A stretch of DNA of 64,000 bases from Arcobacter nitrofigilis DSM 7299. Its GTDB lineage: Bacteria > Campylobacterota > Campylobacteria > Campylobacterales > Arcobacteraceae. The stretch spans positions 2,356,001 to 2,420,000 of the forward strand of contig NC_014166.1 in assembly GCF_000092245.1 (NCBI RefSeq), in the 5' to 3' direction. Below the pieces are notes generated by a model. It made no database searches and was not told where the DNA came from. It saw nothing but the letters and a program-made list of their open reading frames with translations. Below, piece after piece: positions 15,946 to 24,610 of this stretch (position 1 is its first letter; every line of letters begins with the position of its first letter). Both the position numbers and the translations under genes were made by a program.

Positions 15946-18240
15946 CTATTTTTTTAATTCTTGAGGCAATGAAATTTTAAAACTTGCTCCTTTGTATATT
16001 ATTCCATCAATTTCATATTTTACATTTTCTACTTTAATGAAACCTTTTAAATGTTTGATAACTATTTCTTGTGTCATATAAAGTCCTATACCTGTACCTT
16101 GACTTTTATGTTTAGTAGTAAAATAAGGTTCAAATACTTTTTGAATAATATTATTATCTATTCCACCTGCATTATCTCTAATATCAATAATTATATTGTC
16201 ATATTTCTTAGAGATTTTTATAAGTATATATTTTTTATCTGTTTTATTTTTCACAAGTGCATCATGTGCATTATTGAAAATATTCATTAAACATTGCACT
16301 AACTCATTTTCTAAAGTATAAGTAAATAAATCTTCACACTCTTCATCTTTAATCTCAATGTTTAATGTATCAAATTTTGGTTTTAAAAGTTTTATTGTGT
16401 TTTTGTACACTTCTTTTATATTACATTTTGCTAAATTTTTATCTTTTACAAAATATTTTCTAAAATCATCAATTGTATTTGATAAATATTTAGTATTATC
16501 AAGAATATTAGTCAAAGTTTCTTCAATCTTGTTGTTATCTAAAACTTTATATTCGCTTTCAAGCTTAAGACCACTTGCACTTATAGAAATAGCTGAAAGC
16601 GGTTGTCTCCACTGATGGGCAATGTTTTCTATCATTTCTCCCATTGCTGCCATTTTTGATTGGTTAAATAATAGCTGAGATTGTTCTTCTATTTTTTTGT
16701 CTTTTTCATATTTTTCTGTAATATCTTGAAGAGTTCCTACTATTATCATTCCATTTTTTTCTACAAAAACTTCACATTGATTATTGACCCATTTTATTTT
16801 ATTATTTATTACAAGTCTATGTATAATCTCATAAGCTTTCTTTTCTTTAACAAGTCTATCAAGAAGTACATTTACTCTTCTTTTATCATCACTATGAACA
16901 AAAGATAAAAGATATTTTGAAGAGATTCTTCTTTTATCTTTTTCTATTCCAAAAAGCTCATAGGTCTCATCAGAAAGAATCAAATCTTCTGTTTCGTAAG
17001 AATAACTCCACGATCCAACTTTTGATATTTTTTGTGCTTTTTTTAAGTTTTCTTGACTTTTTATAAGTCTTACTTGATTATTATTTATTCTTCTTTGAAT
17101 TTTATAAAAAATAGTAGTTGATATAGAAATCATAACTAGACAAAAAATCAATCCCCAAATTAATGAATTTATTATTAATTCACTTAAATAACTATCTGTC
17201 TCATTTTTTAATTTGTCAATTTGTGCATCTAAATCTTCAAAATAAAATCCAGAGGTAATAATCCAATTCCATTGCTTATTCCAATAAAAATAGGCATATC
17301 TTTCTTTTTCGACATTTGAACCTGGTTTTTTAAACCAATATTTATAATAACACTCCCCATTTTTTCTTAAAAGTTTTAAGACATCTTTTCTATAGTAATT
17401 TCCTTTTTCATCTTTAATATCATCATCAAGTTTTTTTTCAAAATACTTTTCTTCATTATTACTTGCAATTAATTGAGCAAAGCCTTTACCACCTTTTATA
17501 TTGAAAACATTAAAAAGTAGTATATATTCTTTTAAGTCAGAGCTTAATTCGATTCTTTTTACTAAATCCTCTTTTTGCTCATTTAAAATTTCATTTGGGT
17601 ATACTAATGTTCCTATATAAATATCCAATGGTTTAAAATACATAACAGCAATTGCTTTTAAAAATACTTTATTTTTAATATTTGGTTTTTTGAAGTGATA
17701 TTGAGTAAATCCAATTTTTTCATTGTTTGATAAACTTTTTATTAGTTTTGAACCTATTTTTATATTATCTGTATCATAATAATCATTTAAATTCTTTCCT
17801 AATAAATCTTTTTCAGGATGGGCAAGGATATTTCCCTCTTTATCAAAAATAAAATAGTAGTTTTCATTTTTATTATATGTTAAAAAAGAAAGCCTATTTT
17901 TTAATACTTTTATTAAACTCTTTTTGGATAAATTTTTATTCTTTTTGTAGATATTTTTTGTAATTTTCAAAGCAGTTTCAATTTTCTCTTTTAATTGATT
18001 CTTTACTTTTGTATTAACTTTATTATTGTCCATTTTTATGAAGTTATTTATATTATGAACTTTGTTGTATATTAGGTTTTTCTTTTCTTGAAAAAATTCG
18101 GCTTTTTTATTTTTTATTTGATTTTCTAACTGTTTTTTAGTACTGTGAATATTAAAAATTGTGATACTTGTAATAAGAAAAATTATAATTATTATTGGTA
18201 AAAATATGATTTCAAATATATAATTATTTTGTTTTTCCAT
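15946..18240 (-). CDS. Cache-PAS sensor histidine kinase
   Basis: The 764 residues contain TM1 (about 12-30), a large extracytoplasmic Cache region (about 45-345, with NYYFIFDKEGNILAHPEK), TM2 (about 350-375), a PAS domain (about 400-505), then a HisKA-like dimerisation helix with phospho-accepting His in MIENIAHQWRQPLSAIS (near 545) and an ATPase domain with DNAGGIDNNIIQKVFEPYFTTK and GTGIGLYM. The HQWRQPL kinase box is common in Campylobacterota. No response regulator is adjacent. A diguanylate cyclase gene follows. Confidence 0.9.
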   Translation of the reverse strand: MEKQNNYIFEIIFLPIIIIIFLITSITIFNIHSTKKQLENQIKNKKAEFFQEKKNLIYNKVHNINNFIKMDNNKVNTKVKNQLKEKIETALKITKNIYKKNKNLSKKSLIKVLKNRLSFLTYNKNENYYFIFDKEGNILAHPEKDLLGKNLNDYYDTDNIKIGSKLIKSLSNNEKIGFTQYHFKKPNIKNKVFLKAIAVMYFKPLDIYIGTLVYPNEILNEQKEDLVKRIELSSDLKEYILLFNVFNIKGGKGFAQLIASNNEEKYFEKKLDDDIKDEKGNYYRKDVLKLLRKNGECYYKYWFKKPGSNVEKERYAYFYWNKQWNWIITSGFYFEDLDAQIDKLKNETDSYLSELIINSLIWGLIFCLVMISISTTIFYKIQRRINNNQVRLIKSQENLKKAQKISKVGSWSYSYETEDLILSDETYELFGIEKDKRRISSKYLLSFVHSDDKRRVNVLLDRLVKEKKAYEIIHRLVINNKIKWVNNQCEVFVEKNGMIIVGTLQDITEKYEKDKKIEEQSQLLFNQSKMAAMGEMIENIAHQWRQPLSAISISASGLKLESEYKVLDNNKIEETLTNILDNTKYLSNTIDDFRKYFVKDKNLAKCNIKEVYKNTIKLLKPKFDTLNIEIKDEECEDLFTYTLENELVQCLMNIFNNAHDALVKNKTDKKYILIKISKKYDNIIIDIRDNAGGIDNNIIQKVFEPYFTTKHKSQGTGIGLYMTQEIVIKHLKGFIKVENVKYEIDGIIYKGASFKISLPQELKK

Positions 18241-18392
18241 AATATCCCTTATCTAAGTGACAATATTACAAAAAATAATAGAAATAATAACTTAATTATA
18301 TATTATCTATTAAACAATAATCAAAAATATTAACCAATATTTCAATTCATTTTTGCTATATTTATTAACCAAAATATTAACAAAGGATTACT

Positions 18393-18734
18393 ATGCAAAT
18401 AGAAATGTCACCTGAAGTTGTTTTATCTCAACTGGGTTACTCAAAAAGCGAAAGTGCACTAAAGCAAGCAGAAATTATGATAAAAAATACAAAAGATTTT
18501 GAAAAATTTGCAAAGCATATTATAAGTCTAAATGACCATTTAAAAAAAATGAATGCTTATGTAGGATTTTCAAATAAAACTGAATACTTAAAAATCAAGT
18601 GTGATGAAAATGACTCAGATGAAATTCTAAAAGAATTTCATAACGAAGTTTCACATTGGGCAGACAAATATGGGGTAGAAGTCCAACAAATAAGTGAAAG
18701 ACCAATTTATTATATTTTAGGTGTAAATAACTAA
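18393..18734 (+). CDS. Conserved-looking protein of unknown function
   Basis: The 113-residue soluble protein has no signal peptide or membrane segment. It is rich in charged helices (SESALKQAEIMIKNTKDFEKFAKHIISLNDHLKKM), followed by alternating strands (YVGFSNKTEYLKIKC, GVEVQQISERPIYYILGV). I do not recognise a family. The upstream gap repeats ATTAACCA-type words three times, which may be a binding site. The stop overlaps the convergent msr gene by 4 bases. Confidence 0.55.
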   Translation: MQIEMSPEVVLSQLGYSKSESALKQAEIMIKNTKDFEKFAKHIISLNDHLKKMNAYVGFSNKTEYLKIKCDENDSDEILKEFHNEVSHWADKYGVEVQQISERPIYYILGVNN

Positions 18735-19582
18735 AATATTTTCTTATAAGTATGACAATATGGCACCTTTTGGTGTCTGTCATAATAGTTTTGATGATAC
18801 TCTTCTGCTTCATAAAAAGTTCCAGCTTCTCTTAAAGTAGTAGCTACTTTATATCCTTTACTTTCTAATTCATCTAATATTTCTAAAGCTTTATTTTTTT
18901 GTTCATCATTTTTATAAAATATTGCAGATAAATATTGACTACCTATGTCAGGACCTTGACCATTTTTTTGTGTAAAATCATGAATTTCAAAAAAATATTT
19001 AACTAACTCTTCAAAAGAGACTACTTTTTTATCATATTCTATTTTTACTGTTTCTAAATGCCCTGTTGTACCAGTACAAACACTGTGATAATCAGGATGA
19101 AGGGTATCTCCACCCATATATCCAGAAACTGCGCTATAAACACCTTTTAAGTGTTCAAAATGATACTCAACACCCCAAAAACAGCCAGCTGCAAAGTAGC
19201 ATATTGTTTGGTCTTCATTTGTTTTATTTATATAATCAAAATTTAATGAAATAGAATTTACACAATGTCTTGTATTTTTTGATGTAAATCCTTCACCTTC
19301 AAATACATGACCTAAGTGGGCACCACAATTTTCACAAACGATTTCTGTTCTTCTTCCATCACTATCTTGAACTCTTTTTACAGTTCCAAAATCATCATCA
19401 AAACTAGGCCATCCACAACTTGAATTAAATTTTGCATCAGAAGAGTATAATTTTGTATCACATTTTTTACATTTGTAAATACCATCTGAATAAAAATCAT
19501 TAAATTTACCAGAAAAAGGTCGCTCAGTACCTTTATTTTCTATTACTCTTATCTCTTCTTCAGTTAATTTATTAAAAGGCAT
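18731..19582 (-). CDS. Bifunctional methionine sulfoxide reductase MsrB-MsrA
   Basis: A 283-residue fusion that repairs both methionine-R-sulfoxide and methionine-S-sulfoxide. Residues 1-118 are MsrB: zinc cysteines 38, 41, 83 and 86, CGWPSF at 56-61, and catalytic Cys107 in NTRHCVNS. Residues 126-283 are MsrA, with the GCFWG motif at 133-137 (catalytic Cys134) and GHLETVKIEYD downstream. The B-A order is the reverse of the common A-B fusion. No signal peptide, so it should protect cytoplasmic proteins. It precedes other oxidative-defence genes. Confidence 0.93.
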   Translation of the reverse strand: MPFNKLTEEEIRVIENKGTERPFSGKFNDFYSDGIYKCKKCDTKLYSSDAKFNSSCGWPSFDDDFGTVKRVQDSDGRRTEIVCENCGAHLGHVFEGEGFTSKNTRHCVNSISLNFDYINKTNEDQTICYFAAGCFWGVEYHFEHLKGVYSAVSGYMGGDTLHPDYHSVCTGTTGHLETVKIEYDKKVVSFEELVKYFFEIHDFTQKNGQGPDIGSQYLSAIFYKNDEQKNKALEILDELESKGYKVATTLREAGTFYEAEEYHQNYYDRHQKVPYCHTYKKIF

Positions 19583-19690
19583 TTTAAATCCTATACTTTA
19601 TAATTTTTAGAATTCTATCCAAAGAAAAAAAGTTTTTTTATAAATTATAAATATAGTTTTTACTCTTAATAAAAATTAAACTTTCGAAGA

Positions 19691-20305
19691 TTATTTTACC
19701 TCAAATTTTACATTTAGTAACACTTCATCTTTATATAAAATTTTACCTTCGAAGATATCATTTACTTCAAATTTTCCCACACCACTTGGAGTTCCACTCA
19801 TAAGAATATCTCCATCTTCAAAAGATGAAAAAGTACATAAGTTTTTTATTATTTCACTTGGCTTATATATCATTATAGAAACATCACCTTTTTGTTTAAG
19901 TTCCCCATTAATATATAACTCAATACCAAGGTCTTCAATATCTCCATCAAAACTTACAAATTTTGAGAAAACAGCTGCTCCATCAAAACATTTAGCTCTC
20001 TCCCAAGGTAAACCTTTTTGTTTAAGTTTTGATTGAACTTCTCTTAATGTTAAATCTAAGCCAAAGCCTACAGCTGATATTTTATTTTCTTCCATTAAAA
20101 ATGATATCTCAGCTTCATAATGACAACTAGTATTTCCTTTTGGAAATACTAATTCACTACTTATTGCAGAGTTTGGTTTAAAGAAAAAAACTGGTTCTTC
20201 TGGTGTCTCATTATTTAACTCTTTTATATGTTCCACATAGTTTCTACCTATACATACTACTTTTGAAGGAAATATTTTTTTATTATCTATTAGTATCTTA
20301 TTCAT
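19691..20305 (-). CDS. Fumarylacetoacetate hydrolase (FAHD1-like) family protein
   Basis: The 204 residues have the FAH catalytic fold: VCIGRNYVEHIKEL near 18, the metal ligands in HYEAEISFLM (Glu-x-Glu), a later GLDLT aspartate, and the C-terminal MSGTPSGVGKF motif. Small single-domain members act as acylpyruvate hydrolases, oxaloacetate decarboxylases or aromatic-degradation isomerases. No aromatic catabolic genes are near, so a housekeeping acylpyruvase-like role is more likely. Cytoplasmic, apparently monocistronic. Confidence 0.85.
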   Translation of the reverse strand: MNKILIDNKKIFPSKVVCIGRNYVEHIKELNNETPEEPVFFFKPNSAISSELVFPKGNTSCHYEAEISFLMEENKISAVGFGLDLTLREVQSKLKQKGLPWERAKCFDGAAVFSKFVSFDGDIEDLGIELYINGELKQKGDVSIMIYKPSEIIKNLCTFSSFEDGDILMSGTPSGVGKFEVNDIFEGKILYKDEVLLNVKFEVK

Positions 20306-20380
20306 TTTTCTACTCTTTTAAATAAATTTTACACAGCTTCTAATTGAAGCTGTAATTGAAAAATTATATCAAAAATGAAC

Positions 20381-20401
20381 TGATTTTGATAATTTATATC
20401 T
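20381..20401. repeat. 21-bp direct repeat, left copy, flanking the ohrR-gpx pair
   Basis: A 21-bp word starting TGATTTTGATAATT is exactly repeated at 21730-21750, 1349 bp away. Each copy is preceded by ATCAAAA, so it is also part of a short inverted repeat. The two copies bracket exactly the ohrR-like and glutathione peroxidase genes. Confidence 0.7.
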
Positions 20402-20440
20402 TATAAATTTTGAAAGGTCTTCTTCAATGCCTTTTTTATT

Positions 20441-20902
20441 CTATTTAGCCTTATAATTTAGTTCACTAATTTTCCCCAATACCTTATACAATAATGTATA
20501 AAGATTTTTTACATCGTCTTTATCCATCTGCAAAGAACGTCCAAGCTCCTCTGGAACTTTAATGGCATCGTCTTTTAGCTTTTCACCTTCTAAAGTGAGT
20601 CGTACAACTAAATTTCTTTCATCTTCTTGTGCACGTGTCCTAGTAATATATCCCTTGACCTCTAGTTTTTTCAATAAAGGAGTTAATGTTCCAGAATCCA
20701 AATACAAATAGTTACCCAATAATTTGCTATTTATTTCTTTGTGTTCCCACATAACCATCATTGTAAGATATTGAGTATAGGTTAAATCAAGCTTGTCCAA
20801 AAAAGGCTTATAAATTCTTACAACTTCTTTTGAACAAGCATACAAAGGAAAACAGAGTTGATTTTCAAGTTTTAAAATTTCATCTTTGTTTTCTTCTAGC
20901 AT
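20441..20902 (-). CDS. ohrR: OhrR-like MarR family peroxide-sensing regulator
   Basis: The 153-residue winged-helix protein matches OhrR closely: the LENQLCFPLYACSKE segment carries the reactive cysteine at residue 17, followed by TYTQYLTMMVMWEH, the recognition helix LYLDSGTLTPLLKKLE and the wing RTRAQEDERNLVV. OhrR represses organic-peroxide defence until its cysteine is oxidised. The usual target ohr is absent here; the divergon-like partner is a glutathione peroxidase gene 68 bases upstream on the same strand. A TACA-N6-TGTA site (20930-20943) suggests autoregulation. Confidence 0.88.
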   Translation of the reverse strand: MLEENKDEILKLENQLCFPLYACSKEVVRIYKPFLDKLDLTYTQYLTMMVMWEHKEINSKLLGNYLYLDSGTLTPLLKKLEVKGYITRTRAQEDERNLVVRLTLEGEKLKDDAIKVPEELGRSLQMDKDDVKNLYTLLYKVLGKISELNYKAK

Positions 20903-20929
20903 ACAAATCCTTGTTTACAATATATTTTA

Positions 20930-20943
20930 TACAATGAAGTGTA
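20930..20943. promoter_or_regulatory. Candidate OhrR operator upstream of ohrR
   Basis: TACAATGAAGTGTA is a TACA-N6-TGTA dyad 28 bases before the ohrR start. OhrR sites are AT-rich dyads of the form TACAATT/AATTGTA, and a better match precedes the peroxidase gene. Assignment rests on this resemblance. Confidence 0.5.
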
Positions 20944-20970
20944 TCAAGATTTGCATTAATAAGACAAGAC

Positions 20971-21516
20971 TTATAGGAGTGCATTGATTTGTTCTTCAAT
21001 GACTTCAATGTCAACAGTTGGTTCGAATCGTGTTACAACATTTCCATTTTTGTCAATTAAAAACTTTGTAAAATTCCATTTGATAGATGGATCATTTTTA
21101 TAGTTAGGATCAACTTTAGCTAGCATTTCATCCAATCCCTTTGATAGGGGATGTTTTGCATCAAATCCTTCAAATCCTTTTTGCCCAACTAAGTATGAGA
21201 ATAGAGGTTCAGCATTATTACCATTAACATCAATTTTCCCAAAAATTGGAAATTGAATTCCAAATCTTGAATTACAAAAGCTTGCTATTTCTGCATTGGT
21301 TCCTGGCGCTTGATTACCAAACTGATTGCAAGGAAAATCAATTATTTCAAATTTTTCACCTTTTAATTTTTCATATAATAGTTGTAACCCTTCATATTGA
21401 GAAGTAAATCCGCACTCAGTTGCAGAATTAATAATTAACAAAACCTTCCCTTTATATTTATCTAAATTGACAATATTACCGTAAGCGTCTTTAACTTTAA
21501 AATCGTAAATTGACAT
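20971..21516 (-). CDS. Glutathione peroxidase-like thiol peroxidase
   Basis: The 181-residue protein belongs to the GPx family (cysteine type). Peroxidatic Cys35 is in SATECGFTSQYEGL, followed by the FPCNQFGNQAPG motif with catalytic Gln65 and the C-terminal KWNFTKFLID with the conserved Trp-Asn. No signal peptide. Such enzymes usually draw electrons from thioredoxin rather than glutathione in bacteria. Its promoter region holds the best OhrR-type dyad in the window, so it is probably derepressed by organic peroxides. SD: AAAGGA. Confidence 0.92.
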   Translation of the reverse strand: MSIYDFKVKDAYGNIVNLDKYKGKVLLIINSATECGFTSQYEGLQLLYEKLKGEKFEIIDFPCNQFGNQAPGTNAEIASFCNSRFGIQFPIFGKIDVNGNNAEPLFSYLVGQKGFEGFDAKHPLSKGLDEMLAKVDPNYKNDPSIKWNFTKFLIDKNGNVVTRFEPTVDIEVIEEQINALL

Positions 21517-21550
21517 GTAAATCCTTTGTTTATTTTTTTATTTTAATTGT

Positions 21551-21568
21551 ACACAATTAAATTGTATA
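21551..21568. promoter_or_regulatory. Candidate OhrR operator upstream of the glutathione peroxidase
   Basis: A perfect 13-bp dyad ACAATT-A-AATTGT (21553-21565), in a TACA...TGTA context, closely resembles the OhrR box. It lies 35 bases before the peroxidase start, among AT-rich -10-like sequence. Confidence 0.65.
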
Positions 21569-21729
21569 AAATTATATAAGATTTTATTTTTTTTGTCAAG
21601 ATATACAAGAACAAAGTTAATTTTTTACATGTAAATTTAAAGCATTTCTTTCATCACTTCGTCTTTACAATCTCCCACTATTTTGGAGTTTAATGAGAAA
21701 TTCTTGGGACAGAATTTTTATCAAAACGA

Positions 21730-21750
21730 TGATTTTGATAATTTATATCT
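21730..21750. repeat. 21-bp direct repeat, right copy, flanking the ohrR-gpx pair
   Basis: Exact copy of the word at 20381-20401, in the same orientation. It is preceded by TTATCAAAACGA, giving a small hairpin with the first part of the repeat, and ends 2 bases before the doxX-like stop codon. The left copy ends 39 bases before the ohrR stop. Confidence 0.7.
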
Positions 21751-21752
21751 AT

Positions 21753-22184
21753 TTATTTTTTAAATATAAAATTATCAAGTGAAATTTTCCCAGCTCCATG
21801 GGTAAGAAAAATTCCTAGGAATAATATATAATATAAAGGTATTTCAAATCCATTATCTCCAGCTCCAAATCCATTTCCTATATGTACCGTAAAGATGGCA
21901 ACAAGCATTACAACTATTAAAGGAATAGATATTAATCTAGTAAATAGTCCAAGAGTTAATAAAATCACTCCTACTATTTCTGTAGTTGCTGCTAAATACG
22001 CATTTACCATTGGAAAAGGTATCCCAATTGAGCCAAACCATTGGGCTATACTTCCAATATCTGCCCACTTTCTCATTGCAGGATCATAAAATCCATAAGC
22101 AAGCACCAATCTAGCCAAAAGCAAAAAGATAGATTGTAAATTCTCAAAAAGTCCAAAGACTTGATTGTAGATTTTTGTAAACAT
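21753..22184 (-). CDS. DoxX family membrane protein
   Basis: The 143-residue protein has four hydrophobic segments (about 14-34, 55-75, 80-100 and 115-133) and the DoxX pattern: LLARLVLAYGFYDPAMRKWAD, then GIPFPMVNAYLAATTEIVGVILLTLGLFTRLISIPLIVVM. DoxX proteins are inner-membrane components linked to redox or sulfur stress, without a firmly known reaction. It is upstream of the peroxidase-ohrR pair on the same strand but separated by 236 bases, so probably independently transcribed. Confidence 0.85.
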   Translation of the reverse strand: MFTKIYNQVFGLFENLQSIFLLLARLVLAYGFYDPAMRKWADIGSIAQWFGSIGIPFPMVNAYLAATTEIVGVILLTLGLFTRLISIPLIVVMLVAIFTVHIGNGFGAGDNGFEIPLYYILFLGIFLTHGAGKISLDNFIFKK

Positions 22185-22291
22185 GGTAAATCCTTTATTA
22201 TTTAGTTTATTATATTCTTTAAATATTTACTTTTTGTGTATTAATATTACACTATAATAAAAAATATCAAGATAAATAAAAAGGTTATAAA

Positions 22292-22636
22292 ATGTCTAAA
22301 TCAAATCTATTAATAGTATGGTCAAATGGTGATGAAGAAGTTGCAAATAAATTCCCTTTGCTTTACTCTTCTGTAATATTAGAAAGACAATATTGGGAAA
22401 AAGCTCATTTGATACTTTGGGGTCCTTCAATAAAACTTGCAAAAAAAGATAAAGAAATTCAAAAAAAACTAATTGAAATCCAAAAAACAGGTGTAAAAAT
22501 GAGTGCGTGCATCGTATGTGTTGAAGATTATAAAGCTATAAAAGAGTTGGAGAAACTAAATATAAAAATAAAACACACAGGAGAACTTTTAACAAAAGCT
22601 CTAAAAAGTGAGAAATGGGCAGTAATGACTATTTAG
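22292..22636 (+). CDS. DsrE family protein
   Basis: The 114-residue soluble protein has the DsrE/DsrF-like alpha-beta fold: LLIVWSNGDEEVANKFPLLYS, then a helix-strand ending in HLILWGPSIKLAKKD, and MSACIVCVEDYKAI with two cysteines about 68-71. Family members carry or sense sulfane sulfur through a conserved cysteine; here Cys68 or Cys71 would be the candidate. No dsr or tus genes are nearby. Divergent from the doxX-like gene. Confidence 0.75.
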   Translation: MSKSNLLIVWSNGDEEVANKFPLLYSSVILERQYWEKAHLILWGPSIKLAKKDKEIQKKLIEIQKTGVKMSACIVCVEDYKAIKELEKLNIKIKHTGELLTKALKSEKWAVMTI

Positions 22637-22640
22637 AAGA

Positions 22641-23297
22641 TTAGTATCTTCTTAATAGGTCATTTAAAATAACCGCTGTCAAACCCCAAATAACTTTTTT
22701 CTTGTACTTATAAACATATACTTTATGTTTTTTATTTCCCCAAGGTTTTTGATAAGCTTCAGGAAGTCCAAGTTCATCAACAGGGAAATAAACCTCTTTA
22801 TTACCATCTTCGTCTATATGATATGGTTTTACTTCTGTTCTTAGGTTATAAATTTCCGGTTCAATTTGTTTAAAATAATCCAAGGGAATCAAATAAGTAT
22901 TTTCAACTTCGTTTTTATCTATTTTCATATTTTTTATAGCTTTTTTCTTTATAAGCCCAATAAAAGGCTCAATAATAGTTCCAAAAGTAGCTACCATGGT
23001 ATCTAGTTGACCGATGATTTTTATATCTTTTCTAGAGATTCCCAACTCTTCTTCTGTCTCTCTTAGTGCTGTTTGTTTAAAATTTTTATCAATACCTTCT
23101 TCATATCCACCACCAGGAAAACAGATATCGCCACCTTGTTTTATTCCTTTAGCTCTTTTTTGAAAAAGAATAAAATATTCCCCTTTGATTTTTACAAAAG
23201 GTATCAAAACTGCACTATTAAAAAATCTATCTCTACCCATCACTCCAGGAATTTCAGGTAAATTTGTTATAAGTCTTTTAAATCCATTTTTATTCAT
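22641..23297 (-). CDS. Nudix hydrolase, probable CoA pyrophosphatase type
   Basis: The 218-residue protein carries a Nudix box at about 63-87 (GGYEEGIDKNFKQTALRETEEELGI) with the catalytic RETEEE core. The preceding GGDICFPGGG resembles the CoA-pyrophosphatase (NUDT7/YeaB) subfamily, as does the overall length, so hydrolysis of CoA or related diphosphates is the best guess. The C-terminus contains WGLTAVILNDLL, also typical of that group. Its start is 2 bases from the bioA stop, so the two form an operon. Confidence 0.82.
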   Translation of the reverse strand: MNKNGFKRLITNLPEIPGVMGRDRFFNSAVLIPFVKIKGEYFILFQKRAKGIKQGGDICFPGGGYEEGIDKNFKQTALRETEEELGISRKDIKIIGQLDTMVATFGTIIEPFIGLIKKKAIKNMKIDKNEVENTYLIPLDYFKQIEPEIYNLRTEVKPYHIDEDGNKEVYFPVDELGLPEAYQKPWGNKKHKVYVYKYKKKVIWGLTAVILNDLLRRY

Positions 23298-23298
23298 A

Positions 23299-24564
23299 TT
23301 ATCTCTTTATACTTCTTATTGCTTCAACCATAGTTTTAGCAACTTTTCTTAAATCATCTTCTTTTATTGTATAAGAAACTATAGAATAAATAAGTCTACC
23401 AAAAGGTCTTATCCAAACTCCATTTTTCACACAATAATCTTGTATCTCTTGGGCATAACTATCATCATGAAGTTCAATTATTCCAATTGCTCCTATATTT
23501 CTCACATCTTTTACTATAGATAACTCTTTTAACTCTTTTAATTCTTCTAAAAATATATCTTCAATATTTGAAACTCTTTTTTCCCAAGGTGTTTCTAAAA
23601 GTAAGTCAATAGATGCAATTGCAACACTACAAGCTAAAGGATTAGCCATAAAAGTTGGTCCATGCATAAGTACACCAATTTCGCTATTTGATATAGTATC
23701 ACTTACTTCTTTTGTTGTAAGCATTGCTGCCATTGTCATATAACCACCAGTCAAACCTTTTCCTAAAGTTATTATGTCTGGTTTGATATTTGCATGTTCA
23801 CATGCAAACATTTTTCCAGTATGTCCAAAGCCTGTAGCAATTTCATCAGCTATAAGTAAGATATCATATTTTGTGCATAATTCTCTTGCTTTTTGTAAAT
23901 AAGCAGGATTATATATTCTCATTCCACCTGCCCCTTGAACGATTGGTTCAAGTATAAATCCAGCAAGTTCATCATGGTGTTTTTCAAGTTTTTTTTCCAA
24001 TTGTTTCATAGAAGCTGTACAATCACTATCAAAGCCAAGTTCAGGCTCTTGAGTAAAAATATGTTGGGGTAAATATGAGCCATAAACAGTATGCATAGAA
24101 TTTTTTTGATCACAGACACTCATTGCACCTAAGGTATCACCATGATAAGCATTATTTAAAGCCAAAAATTTAAATTTCTCTTTACCTTTTGCTTTTTGAT
24201 AAAGTATTGCAGTTTTTAGGGCAACTTCAACAGAGACTGAACCACTGTCACATAAAAAAACAGAATTTAAACCTGTCAAATCGACCAATTGTTTTGAAAG
24301 AATTGCTGCATTTTCATGAGCAATTCCACCAAACATAACATGTGGCATAATATCAACTTGTTTTTTTATTGCATCATTTAATTTTGGGTGATTATATCCA
24401 TGAATAGCACTCCACCAAGAACTCATTCCATCTATTAATTTTGTACCATCATTTAAAAATATAAAAGTCTTATCAGTTCTTTTTACAGGTAAAAGTTTTG
24501 TTTTTGATGGAAGTGAATTATAAGGGTGCCAAACATGCTTTTCATCTATTTCTAACCAATTCAA
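23299..24564 (-). CDS. bioA: Adenosylmethionine-8-amino-7-oxononanoate aminotransferase
   Basis: A PLP enzyme of biotin synthesis that converts KAPA to DAPA using S-adenosylmethionine as amino donor. The 421 residues show the BioA-specific start HVWHPYNS, the substrate loop DGMSSWWSAIHGYNHP (45-60), SGSVSVEVALKTA near 107, the PLP aspartate ADEIATGFGHTG and the Schiff-base lysine Lys269 in TLGKGLTGGYM. The start codon appears to be TTG, with AGGAA upstream. No other bio gene is in the window. Confidence 0.95.
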   Translation of the reverse strand: MNWLEIDEKHVWHPYNSLPSKTKLLPVKRTDKTFIFLNDGTKLIDGMSSWWSAIHGYNHPKLNDAIKKQVDIMPHVMFGGIAHENAAILSKQLVDLTGLNSVFLCDSGSVSVEVALKTAILYQKAKGKEKFKFLALNNAYHGDTLGAMSVCDQKNSMHTVYGSYLPQHIFTQEPELGFDSDCTASMKQLEKKLEKHHDELAGFILEPIVQGAGGMRIYNPAYLQKARELCTKYDILLIADEIATGFGHTGKMFACEHANIKPDIITLGKGLTGGYMTMAAMLTTKEVSDTISNSEIGVLMHGPTFMANPLACSVAIASIDLLLETPWEKRVSNIEDIFLEELKELKELSIVKDVRNIGAIGIIELHDDSYAQEIQDYCVKNGVWIRPFGRLIYSIVSYTIKEDDLRKVAKTMVEAIRSIKR

Positions 24565-24610
24565 TATAATTCCTCATTTAATTTATTAAAAGATTATATC
24601 AAAATAAAAA

